Positions 1 to 6,676 of a stretch of DNA of 7,845 nt are shown piece after piece. The DNA is from RYN-433 sp036558265 (GTDB lineage Bacteria; Planctomycetota; Phycisphaerae; Tepidisphaerales; Tepidisphaeraceae), in contig DATBFY010000493.1 in NCBI GenBank assembly GCA_036558265.1, forward strand, positions 1-7,845. Reading direction: 5' to 3'. A program made the position numbers and the translations under genes. Position 1 is the first letter of the stretch. Each line of letters starts with the position of its first letter. The notes beneath the pieces were generated by a model. That model did no database searches. It was given only the letters and a program-made list of their open reading frames with translations, and was not told the DNA's origin.

Positions 1-230
1 ACCCCAACGGTTTTTGCGCGTTTCTTGCCGGCGGCGGCATCAAGGGCGGCGTACAGCACGGGGCCACGGATGAGATCGGCTTCCACGCCGTCGAAGACCC
101 CCATTACGTGACCGACATCCACGCCACGGTCATGCAGCAGATGGGACTGGACGCCAGGCGACTTGAGGTGCCGGGACGAAAGCGATTAGAGATGGATTAC
201 GGCGAGCCAATCCAGCAGATTATTGCCTGA
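1..230 (+). CDS. DUF1501 family protein, C-terminal fragment (5' end outside window)
   Basis: Seen: an open frame enters at the left edge (first whole codon at 3) and ends at TGA 228-230, giving about 75 residues starting PNGFCAFLAGGG and ending EPIQQIIA. The order GGG-x-x-GG-x-x-x-G-x-TDEIG followed by TDIHATVMQQMGLD matches the end of the complete DUF1501 protein at 3586-5067 (GGGTRGG, TDEIG, NDLHATILHLLGID). Known: DUF1501 proteins belong to the alkaline-phosphatase/sulfatase-like fold group, are usually Tat-exported in planctomycetes and are encoded beside PSD1 genes. The tail after the shared block (LEVPGRKRLEMDYGEP) differs from the second copy (LTYFYNGRNFRLTDVAGE), so these are distinct subfamilies rather than a recent duplication. 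Substrate unknown. The gene stops 73 bp before the next start, consistent with co-transcription. Confidence 0.9.
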   Translation, partial: PNGFCAFLAGGGIKGGVQHGATDEIGFHAVEDPHYVTDIHATVMQQMGLDARRLEVPGRKRLEMDYGEPIQQIIA

Positions 231-303
231 CCCTGACCGGGCTCAACTCCGTTTGAAAGGGCGGGTAAACTCTGTGAGGGGGTTTCATTTGAGGCGCTGG
301 TTG

Positions 304-3300
304 ATGAAGCATTGGATGCGTGCTGGTTCTCGTCTTGGCCCGGCGGTTCTGGCGCTGGGGATCGTCGTATGGATCTGCGCGCGCGTGCTGGCGGCGGACG
401 GCGCGAAACCGCTGGCGACGGCGTTGTTTACTGGCGACGTCAGGGGGATCCTCATCCAGCACTGCGTCAAATGCCACGGCGGCGAAAAGACCAAGGGCGA
501 GTTCGACCTCACCACGCGCGAAGGGCTGCTCCATCCCGGCCAGGAAGGCGTCAACGTCGTAGCCGGGAACTCCGGCGCCTCGCGGTTGATGAAGCTGATC
601 CGCCACGAGGATGACCCGGAGATGCCGTCGAAGGCCCCCAAGCTCCCCGACGACGCGATCGCGAAAATCGCCGCGTGGATCGACGGCGGCGCCCCCTACG
701 ACAAGCCGCTGATTGAAAAGGGCGGCGTCAAGCGCGGACACGCCGAAGTCACCGCGGCCGATCGACAGTTCTGGTCATTCCGCCCGCTCCCGAAGGAAGT
801 TGCCCCGCCAGCGGTGAAGGAGTCGTCGTGGTGCCGCACCGACGTCGATCGGTTCATCCTCGCCCGGCTCGAGGAAAAGGGGATCGCCCCGAACGGCCCG
901 GCCGATCGCCGCAAGCTCATCCGCCGGGCCTACCTGGATCTGCTCGGATTGCCCCCTAAGCCCGAGGTGGTCGAATCCTTCGCTAACGATCCCGATCCGC
1001 GGGCGTGGGAGCGGGTGGTCGATCGGTTGCTCGCGTCGCCGCAGTACGGCGAGCGCTGGGCGCGGCATTGGCTCGACCTGGCGCGCTTCGCCGAGAGCCA
1101 CGGCTACGAGCACGATTACGACCGCTTGACCGCCTACCACTACCGCGATTTCGTGATCCGCGCCCTCGACGAAGACATGCCCTACGACCGCTTCGTCCGG
1201 CTCCAGGTCGCGGGGGACGAGATCGAGCCCAACAACCCCGAAGCCCTCAAGGCCACCGGCTACCTCGCGGCCGGCACCCACTCGACCCAGATCACGGCTG
1301 CGACGGCGGAAAAGGAACGCTACGACGAGCTCGACGACATGGCCGGAACCGTCGGCACGTCGCTCCTCGCCCTGACCGTCGGCTGCGCGCGGTGTCACGA
1401 TCACAAGTACGACCCGATCCCCACCAGGGACTATTACCGCCTGATCTCGACCTTCACCACCACGGTGCGAAGCGAGCTGGACATCGACACCGACCCGGCC
1501 GGCTATCAGAACCAAAAGCGCGAGTTCGACCACAAGCATCAGCTCTTGGTCGATGCGCTGGCGAAGTTCGAGAAGGAGCAACTGCCCGGCCGATTCGACG
1601 CCTGGCTGGCGAGCGGCGCAAAAGCAGTAGTGCCCAAATGGGTGGTGCTGGAGATGAGCGCGGCGCGATCCACCGGCGGCGCGACCATGGCCCGGCAGGC
1701 CGACGGGTCTTACCTGGTCTCCGGCAAGCGCCCGGACTGGGACGATTACGTCTTCACCGCCACCACGCCGCTGCGCGGCATCACGGCCATCAAGGTCGAA
1801 GCGCTGGCGGACCCGTCGCTGCCCCACGGCGGCCCGGGGCGGGCGGACAACGGAAACTTCGCGCTGTCAGATTTCTCCGTGACGGCCAAGGGCGCCAATG
1901 GTCAGACGGCCGAAGTAAAGCTCAAAAATCCCCGCGCGACGTTCGAGCAGAAGGGCCTGCCGATCGCCGCGACCATCGACCCCGACGGTACCAGCGCCTG
2001 GGCGGTCGATCCGCAGTTCCAGCGCGATCACGCGGCGACGTGGGAATTGGCGCGGCCGTTGGACCTGGGCGACGGCACGGGCGTCACCCTGACCTTCACG
2101 CTCAAGTTCCACAACAACGTGCACCACGGCATGGGCCGCCCGCGCATCGCGGTCACGACCGCCCCGCCCCCCGCCACGTTCGACGGCGAGCAGGGGAGCT
2201 CGGTCGCCCTCGACGTCAATCGAATCCTCGCTAGGCCGACAGATCAGCGGACCAGCGAGGATCGCACCAAGCTCCTGGTTTATTACCGCTCGATCGATCC
2301 GGAACATCACAAGCTCGAGTCAGCGGTTCGGGAGGACCTCAAGCACGTCCCGCAGCCCAGGAAGTTCAAGGCCCTGGTCTGCAGCGAGGGCGTCACGCCC
2401 CTGCGGCTGCACACCGCGTTGCCCGACATCCCCGACTTTTACACCAAAACGTACTTTTTGAAGCGCGGTGACGTGAGTCAGAAGGAGGGCGAAGCGCCAT
2501 CCGGCTTCCTGACCGTCCTCACGCGCGAACCCGACGCGGCCAACCGCTGGCGCGTCACCCCCCCACCCGGGTCCAAGCTCTCCTACCGCCGCACGGCCCT
2601 GGCCAACTGGCTGACGGACGTGGACCAGGGGGCGGGCGCGCTGCTCGCGCGGGTCATCGTCAACCGCCTCTGGCAGCATCACCTCGGCCGCGGCATCGTC
2701 GCGACGCCCAACGACTTCGGCGCCCAGGGCACCCGTCCGACCCACCCGGAACTGCTCGACTACCTGGCACGGCAACTGATCGCCGGCGGCTGGCGCCTCA
2801 AGCCGCTCCATCGCCTGATCATGACCAGCAGCGTTTACATGGAATCGACCGATTCCGATGAGGCTCGGGCGTCGGTCGATCGCGAAGATTCGCTCTGGTG
2901 GCGCCGGCCAATCTCGCGCCTCGAAGGCGAGGCCATCCGCGACTCCATGCTCGCCGTCAGCGGTCAGCTCGACCCGACCATGTACGGCCCCGGCACGCTG
3001 GACGAATCGATGCGCCGCCGGAGCATCTACTTCTTCGTCAAGCGCTCCAAGCTGATCCCCATGATGATGCTCTTCGACTGGCCCGACTCCTTGCAGGGGC
3101 TGGGACAGCGATCAAGCACGACGGTCGCCCCGCAGGCCCTGGCGCTGATGAATCACCCGCAGGTCCGCTCTTACGCTGAGGCCTTCGCCAGGCGAATCCT
3201 GCCCGCGGCACGCAACGGGTCGGTCGAAGAGGCGGTAACGCGCGCCTATCTGGCGGCGCTATGCCGCCCGCCGGATGCCCAGGAACTGAAAGACGGCGCT

Positions 3301-3423
3301 GGATTCGTCCGCGAGCAGGCGGCGGAGTTCGCGAAGGCAGAGAAGGGCGATGGCCTCGAGATGGCGATGACGCAGTTCTGTCAGACGATGTTTTGTTTGA
3401 ACGAGTTTATTTACGTGGAATGA
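304..3423 (+). CDS. PSCyt1-DUF1549-DUF1553 (PSD1) planctomycete exported cytochrome-like protein
   Basis: A 1039-residue protein if started at ATG 304. That start is preferred because GAGG lies 9 bp upstream and it gives a clean signal peptide (KHWMRAGSR, then hydrophobic LGPAVLALGIVVWICA, likely cleavage after ARVLA). The frame is open back to a TTG at 223, but that would bury the signal sequence. Domains: a PSCyt1 haem-binding region at about 45-135 with CVKCH at 54-58 and a possible distal ligand Met107; DUF1549 at about 180-390, including RRAYLDLLGLPP, YGERWARHWLDLARF and a second haem-type motif CARCH at 361-365; a beta-rich, lectin-like middle segment at about 446-622; DUF1553 from about 760 to the end, with VNRLWQHHLGRGIV near 786 and RRSIYFF near 905. 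Known: such proteins are abundant in planctomycetes and paired with DUF1501, but their reaction is not established. Inferred: an exported c-type cytochrome, perhaps linked to polymer breakdown. Full length, with no frameshift seen. Confidence 0.95.
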   Translation: MKHWMRAGSRLGPAVLALGIVVWICARVLAADGAKPLATALFTGDVRGILIQHCVKCHGGEKTKGEFDLTTREGLLHPGQEGVNVVAGNSGASRLMKLIRHEDDPEMPSKAPKLPDDAIAKIAAWIDGGAPYDKPLIEKGGVKRGHAEVTAADRQFWSFRPLPKEVAPPAVKESSWCRTDVDRFILARLEEKGIAPNGPADRRKLIRRAYLDLLGLPPKPEVVESFANDPDPRAWERVVDRLLASPQYGERWARHWLDLARFAESHGYEHDYDRLTAYHYRDFVIRALDEDMPYDRFVRLQVAGDEIEPNNPEALKATGYLAAGTHSTQITAATAEKERYDELDDMAGTVGTSLLALTVGCARCHDHKYDPIPTRDYYRLISTFTTTVRSELDIDTDPAGYQNQKREFDHKHQLLVDALAKFEKEQLPGRFDAWLASGAKAVVPKWVVLEMSAARSTGGATMARQADGSYLVSGKRPDWDDYVFTATTPLRGITAIKVEALADPSLPHGGPGRADNGNFALSDFSVTAKGANGQTAEVKLKNPRATFEQKGLPIAATIDPDGTSAWAVDPQFQRDHAATWELARPLDLGDGTGVTLTFTLKFHNNVHHGMGRPRIAVTTAPPPATFDGEQGSSVALDVNRILARPTDQRTSEDRTKLLVYYRSIDPEHHKLESAVREDLKHVPQPRKFKALVCSEGVTPLRLHTALPDIPDFYTKTYFLKRGDVSQKEGEAPSGFLTVLTREPDAANRWRVTPPPGSKLSYRRTALANWLTDVDQGAGALLARVIVNRLWQHHLGRGIVATPNDFGAQGTRPTHPELLDYLARQLIAGGWRLKPLHRLIMTSSVYMESTDSDEARASVDREDSLWWRRPISRLEGEAIRDSMLAVSGQLDPTMYGPGTLDESMRRRSIYFFVKRSKLIPMMMLFDWPDSLQGLGQRSSTTVAPQALALMNHPQVRSYAEAFARRILPAARNGSVEEAVTRAYLAALCRPPDAQELKDGAGFVREQAAEFAKAEKGDGLEMAMTQFCQTMFCLNEFIYVE

Positions 3424-3443
3424 GCTTTCATGCTCGTAACAAA

Positions 3444-3540
3444 ATGCAGCAGCCACAGAGAACACACCAGGACACAGAGAGAGTCAAAACCAATTGGTCC
3501 TCTCTGTGTCCTCTGTGTGCTCGGTGATCTCTGTGGTGCA
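3444..3540. repeat. Long imperfect inverted repeat between PSD1 and DUF1501 genes
   Basis: Two arms made of CACAGAGA-type words face each other. AGGACACAGAGAG (3469-3481) pairs perfectly with CTCTCTGTGTCCT (3500-3512). The outer CCACAGAGA (3453-3461) pairs with TCTCTGTGG (3528-3536), and ATGCA (3444-3448) with TGCAT (3537-3541) across a small bulge. The loop (3482-3499) holds the palindrome ACCAATTGGT. There is no T-tract, so it is not a standard terminator. From memory, CACAGAGA/TCTCTGTG palindromes recur in intergenic DNA of several environmental phyla. It may act as an mRNA-stability or attenuating hairpin between the two co-oriented genes, or may simply be a dispersed repeat. Confidence 0.8.
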
Positions 3541-3573
3541 TTTGGTTAGGAGTTCTTGGAACCGCGCACGGAC

Positions 3574-3578
3574 AGGAG
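3574..3578 (+). promoter_or_regulatory. Shine-Dalgarno site that fixes the DUF1501 start
   Basis: AGGAG lies 7 bp before ATG 3586. It supports this start over the upstream in-frame TTG at 3556, which has no comparable site and would add ten residues ahead of the Tat signal. Confidence 0.7.
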
Positions 3579-3585
3579 CAGGTTT

Positions 3586-5067
3586 ATGTCGCATCTGATC
3601 GCCAGCCCGCATCCGATGTATGCCAGCCGCCGGGCGTTTCTCAAGCGCACCGGCTGCGGCTTCGGTCTGGCGGCGCTGGGGGCGATGCTCGCCGAGCAGG
3701 GCGCGCTGGAAGCCGCCGTTTCCACCGCCTCAGATCTGAAATCACAGGTGCTCAATCCCCTGGCCCCCAAACAGCCCCACTTCGCCGCCAGGGCCAAGAG
3801 CGTCATCTGGCTCTTCATGAACGGCGGCCAATCGCAGGTCGACACCTGGGACTACAAGCCGGGCCTTGAGAAAGCCAACGGCCAGGAGCTCAAGGGCTTC
3901 GACAAGAACACCGGCTTCTTCAGCAACGACGTCGGCCCGCTGCTCAAGTCGCCCTTCAAGTTCGCGCGCCACGGGCAGAGCGGGACATGGGCCAGCGAGA
4001 TCTTCCCGAACCTGTCAACGCACGTGGATGACATGGCCTTCATCCACTCCTGCTTCACCGCGACCAACAATCACTCGCCGGCCCTCTTCGAGGTCAACAC
4101 GGGGATGAGCCGCATGGGCTTCCCCTGCGTCGGCTCGTGGGTGACTTACGGCCTGGGGACGATGAACCAGAACCTGCCCGCGTTCGTCGTGATGTACGAC
4201 ACGCTGGGCCGCGGCCTCCCCAAGGGCAACGCCAGCAACTGGGGCAGCGGCTTCCTGCCCGGCGTCTACCAGGGCACGGCCCTCAACCACCAGGGCCCAC
4301 CCATCAACAACATGATCCGAAGCCCGCTCATCACCGACGGCCAGCAGCGGGCGCAGCTCGACCTGCTCAAGCGGCTCAACCACCATCACCTCTCGAAGAA
4401 CCCCGCCGAGACCGAGCTGGCGGCGCGGATCGAGTCGTTCGAGCTGGCCTACCGCATGCAGATGGCCGCGCCCGAGGCGCTGGCGGTCGAATCCGAATCC
4501 GAGTCGATCAAGGAGCTGTACGGCCTCAACGACAAGCGCTGCGCCCACGTCGCGCGTCAGTGCCTGATGGCCCGGCGCCTCGTGGAGCGCGGCGTGCGCT
4601 TCGTGCAGATCTACTCCGGCGGGATGGAGAACGAGCGGTCGTGGGACGGCCACAAGGACATCGAGGGCAACCACCGCCAGTTCGCCGGCGAGACCGACCG
4701 CCCGATCGCCGCTCTCCTGACGGATCTCAAGCAGTGCGGCCTGCTCGATAGCACGCTGGTGATCTGCGCCGGCGAGTTCGGGCGATTGCCACTGTCGCAA
4801 AAGGGCGCCAAGCCCGGCCGCGATCACAACCCGCACGCGTTCACCGCCTGGTTCGCCGGCGGCGGCACCCGCGGCGGAACCCACTACGGCGAGACCGACG
4901 AGATCGGCCACAAGGCGGTCGTCAACCGCGTCTCGATCAACGACCTGCACGCGACGATCCTGCACCTGCTGGGGATCGATCACGAGAAGCTGACGTACTT
5001 CTACAACGGCCGCAACTTCCGGCTGACCGACGTGGCGGGGGAGGTCGTGCGGGGGATCGTTGCGTGA
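3586..5067 (+). CDS. DUF1501 family Tat-exported protein (complete)
   Basis: 493 residues. The N-terminus has a twin-arginine signal: SRRAFLK at 14-20, followed by the hydrophobic stretch CGFGLAALGAMLA, so export folded through Tat is likely. The body is typical DUF1501: NGGQSQVDTWDYKP at about 79-92, then the conserved C-terminal core GEFGR at 396-400, RDHNPH ending at about 417, AGGGTRGG and TDEIG, and NDLHATILHLLGIDHEKLTY. Known: the family resembles the alkaline-phosphatase/sulfatase superfamily, where acidic and His residues in such motifs bind metal; the true substrate is not established. It lies 162 bp downstream of the PSD1 gene on the same strand, the usual planctomycete pairing, which suggests a shared exported complex or pathway. 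Length is normal for the family and no disruption is visible. Confidence 0.95.
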   Translation: MSHLIASPHPMYASRRAFLKRTGCGFGLAALGAMLAEQGALEAAVSTASDLKSQVLNPLAPKQPHFAARAKSVIWLFMNGGQSQVDTWDYKPGLEKANGQELKGFDKNTGFFSNDVGPLLKSPFKFARHGQSGTWASEIFPNLSTHVDDMAFIHSCFTATNNHSPALFEVNTGMSRMGFPCVGSWVTYGLGTMNQNLPAFVVMYDTLGRGLPKGNASNWGSGFLPGVYQGTALNHQGPPINNMIRSPLITDGQQRAQLDLLKRLNHHHLSKNPAETELAARIESFELAYRMQMAAPEALAVESESESIKELYGLNDKRCAHVARQCLMARRLVERGVRFVQIYSGGMENERSWDGHKDIEGNHRQFAGETDRPIAALLTDLKQCGLLDSTLVICAGEFGRLPLSQKGAKPGRDHNPHAFTAWFAGGGTRGGTHYGETDEIGHKAVVNRVSINDLHATILHLLGIDHEKLTYFYNGRNFRLTDVAGEVVRGIVA

Positions 5068-5104
5068 AACGTGAAGATCACGGTCAGCCGGGCGGGCGTC
5101 CTCT

Positions 5105-5166
5105 CCCTCTCCCGCGGGCGGCCTTGGGTGTCCATTGCCGACTGGCATAACGCCAGTGGGAGAGGG
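5105..5166. repeat. Inverted repeat with nested hairpin downstream of DUF1501
   Basis: CCCTCTCCC (5105-5113) is the exact reverse complement of GGGAGAGGG (5158-5166). Inside, ACTGGC (5141-5146) pairs with GCCAGT (5152-5157) around an ATAAC loop, placing the small hairpin against the outer right arm. The element begins 37 bp after the DUF1501 stop. It could help end the upstream transcript, but it lacks a T-run. The CTCTCCC...GGGAGAGGGTCGGGGTGAGGG style is, from memory, a common dispersed intergenic repeat in GC-rich bacteria. Confidence 0.75.
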
Positions 5167-5341
5167 TCGGGGTGAGGGTAGTATCACAGCGTCTCGCGTT
5201 TCGCGCCGAGGCGCGCGCAGGTGCCCGTGGGCAGGTGTCGCCGCCATGAACGTCTATCTTTCAGTCCTTGAAGCGCGCGCTCTGGCAACCGCGTGCCTGA
5301 CGTATTTGCACGTCCCGTTCACGCGCACCAAAAGGCCTTCA

Positions 5342-5647
5342 ATGAATCCTCGTTTACGCAACGCATTGAACGATCTGGAAGATCGCCTTTCCGTTTCGAT
5401 CAAGGCGGCTCGGTGCGCTGTTTCTGTGGGCACACCAGATTCGGGGATTCCCGTTGTCCTCATGTCGTCAGGGATCGACACGTCGCTGCTTAAAAACACA
5501 GTGTCGGCAGTTCTCGCAGAGTACGCAGGCGACGATGCGACCCTCTCGCTCCTGGTCGCTGACCGAGCGATCGTGGAAGCCGCAATTGAAAAGCTTGCGC
5601 AATGCACTTCGTCGGGCCAAAGCGAGAGTCGTCGGCTGGAGAGGTGA
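5342..5647 (+). CDS. Possible small orphan protein, function unknown
   Basis: 101 residues from ATG 5342, which has AAAAGG 6 bp upstream. An alternative in-frame ATG at 5246, with AGGTG 8 bp upstream, would give 133 residues. I do not recognise the family. The sequence reads like a small soluble alpha/beta protein: a charged amphipathic helix (LRNALNDLEDRLSVSIKAA), a strand (IPVVLMSSG), a helix (LKNTVSAVLAEYA), a strand (ATLSLLVA) and a helix (AIVEAAIEKLAQC), then a polar tail. There are no membrane segments or signal peptide. Third codon positions are much less GC-rich than in the neighbouring genes, which argues either for acquired DNA or for a chance frame. The plausible helix-strand pattern favours a real gene, but only moderately. 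It is flanked on both sides by repeat-rich non-coding DNA. Confidence 0.45.
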   Translation: MNPRLRNALNDLEDRLSVSIKAARCAVSVGTPDSGIPVVLMSSGIDTSLLKNTVSAVLAEYAGDDATLSLLVADRAIVEAAIEKLAQCTSSGQSESRRLER

Positions 5648-6040
5648 CATCCGTCATCGAGAGACGCGGCTTACCACCCCGCGTTTCTTGGGCCTCCATC
5701 CGGCTTAAGCCAAGTTGGAATTCCGGCCCATTGGGGCGCTGCCGCAGGGGGGCCAAACCCCGCCTACACCGTCCCGGCAACCGCGCAGCCGTCCTCTCTC
5801 CGCGGGCGGCCGGGACGGCTGACCGATCGCCGCCCCGCCTCCGCGCAAACATTCCGACGTTTTGTTGCGCTCCCGTGACGCGCGCGGCGCAACCCCTCCA
5901 TTGCGAAAAATAAAAAAGATTTCACCCGAAAACCCCAGCCACCTTCGACAACCTTGATGGCGCCCGAAGCGTCATCGGCGCGCAACCCCGCGCCTTCTTG
6001 TAGACGCGCTCATTGACAACCGAATACGCCTGCACCGACA
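5648..6040. other. Non-coding stretch with minor palindromes
   Basis: I see no convincing gene on either strand; the frames here are short or low-complexity, Arg-rich GC shadows. Visible structure: the palindromes GGCTTAAGCC (5702-5711) and GGAATTCC (5717-5724), the hairpins at 5769-5820 listed separately, GTTGCGC/GCGCAAC (5864-5870 with 5887-5893), and an A-rich island at about 5905-5921 in otherwise GC-rich DNA. Confidence 0.6.
5769..5820. repeat. Two mutually exclusive hairpins sharing one arm
   Basis: CCGTCCCGG (5769-5777) pairs exactly with CCGGGACGG (5810-5818). Alternatively AGCCGTCC (5787-5794) pairs exactly with GGACGGCT (5813-5820). Both need the same right arm, so only one can form at a time. 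No T-tract or nearby downstream gene gives this an obvious attenuator role. Confidence 0.55.
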
Positions 6041-6121
6041 GCCGCGGAGCGGCGAAAGAACATAGCCCACGGCGTAAGCCGTGGGTATTAAATGCAACCA
6101 ACGATCAGCCCCGTAAGGGGC
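6041..6121. repeat. Cluster of three REP-like hairpins
   Basis: Three perfect short hairpins in a row: GCCGC/GCGGC with a GGA loop (6041-6053); CCCACGGC/GCCGTGGG with a GTAA loop (6066-6085); GCCCC/GGGGC with a GTAA loop (6108-6121). The first and third each sit in a CAGCC...GGCGA frame, as if copies of one design. In RNA, GUAA is a GNRA-type tetraloop. Known: clustered extragenic palindromes of this sort (REP/BIME-like) are often spread by Y1 (TnpA_REP) transposases; none is encoded in this window. From memory, AGCCCACGGC-GTAA-GCCGTGGG-type sequences recur in planctomycete genomes. Confidence 0.8.
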
Positions 6122-6134
6122 GACCGAAGCGCAC

Positions 6135-6178
6135 CCCAGGGCCAACGCAGGGCCACCGCGGGGCCATCCCAGGGCCAC
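6135..6178. repeat. Four 11-bp tandem repeats
   Basis: The units are CCCAGGGCCAA (6135), CGCAGGGCCAC (6146), CGCGGGGCCAT (6157) and CCCAGGGCCAC (6168). Phase is exactly 11 bp and the GGGCCA core is present in all four. A degraded further copy (GCCCAGGGAG) follows at about 6187. The array directly abuts the hairpin cluster. The period is close to one helical turn. Confidence 0.8.
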
Positions 6179-6217
6179 AAACCGTCGCCCAGGGAGCCGC
6201 TTTGGGGTCGGTTTTTT
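6179..6217 (+). terminator. Weak terminator-like hairpin plus T6
   Basis: AAACCG (6179-6184) pairs with CGGTTT (6209-6214), and the right arm runs into six Ts (6212-6217). The loop is 24 nt with poor inner pairing, so this is at best a weak intrinsic terminator. No certain gene ends nearby, the closest being the doubtful ORF at 5647. Confidence 0.25.
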
Positions 6218-6299
6218 AACCTGAGATTCTCACAACCCCTTTGACCAGCCCCACTTCCGATTCCCACCCCGCGCGCAACACGTTTTATTCTCGCAGCTC

Positions 6300-6336
6300 G
6301 GAGTTCACGCTTCAGCGTGTCTTAAGTTCGGACTCC
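6300..6336. repeat. Hairpin CACGCT/AGCGTG with outer GGAGT/ACTCC pairing
   Basis: CACGCT (6306-6311) and AGCGTG (6314-6319) form a tight stem around TC. GGAGT (6300-6304) and ACTCC (6332-6336) can close the whole element. It looks like a short dispersed palindrome. The rest of 6220-6420 shows no gene, only C-rich sequence and an A-run at about 6366-6373. Confidence 0.55.
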
Positions 6337-6421
6337 CCACTTCTCCCCAAAACTCCCCATCCCAGAAAAAAAACGTGCGCAATCCGCCCCGCTTAACATC
6401 CCGCCCTCCGGCGATCTTCAT

Positions 6422-6602
6422 GTTTCATGTTGCTCTGCTGAAATCCTCGTTCGCCGCGAGTGCCGTCATCCCGAGGAGGTTCTACCGACGAGGGATCTGG
6501 CCGCGAGGGGACGTGATCGCTCGTTTGAGGCAAGATCCTTCGGTCGTCTTAGACTCCCTCAGGATGACGGTCCGCGAGGATTTCAGCAGAGCAGTTTCAT
6601 GT
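6422..6602. mobile_element. MITE-like non-autonomous element with 19-bp TIRs and 9-bp target duplication
   Basis: The body is 6431-6593 (163 bp). Its ends are perfect inverted repeats of 19 bp: TGCTCTGCTGAAATCCTCG (6431-6449) and its complement (6575-6593). The direct repeat GTTTCATGT directly abuts both ends (6422-6430 and 6594-6602), which is what a 9-bp target-site duplication looks like. Inside, pairing continues: CCGTCATCC (6463-6471) with GGATGACGG (6562-6570), and GGATCT (6493-6498) with AGATCC (6533-6538), leaving a loop of about 34 nt, so the whole element folds back on itself. It has no coding capacity; the frame across it (6375-6680) is not protein-like. Nine-base duplications are made by IS4- and IS1-type transposases among others. 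The mobilising family cannot be named from here. Confidence 0.8.
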
Positions 6603-6676
6603 CTTCATATTTCACTCGTCCGCCCTCCACTGCCGCTCATGTCTGACGTCTTTATGTTTTACCTCCCGTCTTCTAC

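Noticed and set aside
223..303. TTG start at 223 extending the PSD1 protein by 27 residues and overlapping the previous stop
   Set aside because: It would bury the signal peptide behind a charged leader; ATG 304 has a GAGG site and gives a normal export signal.
3556..3585. TTG start at 3556 for the DUF1501 protein
   Set aside because: AGGAG is placed correctly for ATG 3586, and the extra ten residues add nothing recognisable.
4015..5247. Long minus-strand open frame opposite DUF1501
   Set aside because: Antisense shadow of a high-GC gene; composition rich in Ala/Arg/Val/His with no domain, while the + strand is a clear family member. The same holds for 775-1827 and 6612-7661.
5490..5985. 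Minus-strand frames (120 and 73 residues) in the gap
   Set aside because: Arg-rich low-complexity translations of GC-rich palindromic DNA, without plausible starts or family resemblance.
6135..6178. Short repeats considered as a CRISPR array
   Set aside because: Units are 11 bp, contiguous and without spacers; no cas gene is present.
6401..6628. CCGCCCTCC followed 8 bp later by TCATGT on both sides of the MITE (6401 and 6620)
   Set aside because: The intervening 8 bp do not match, so this is too little to call an older duplication.
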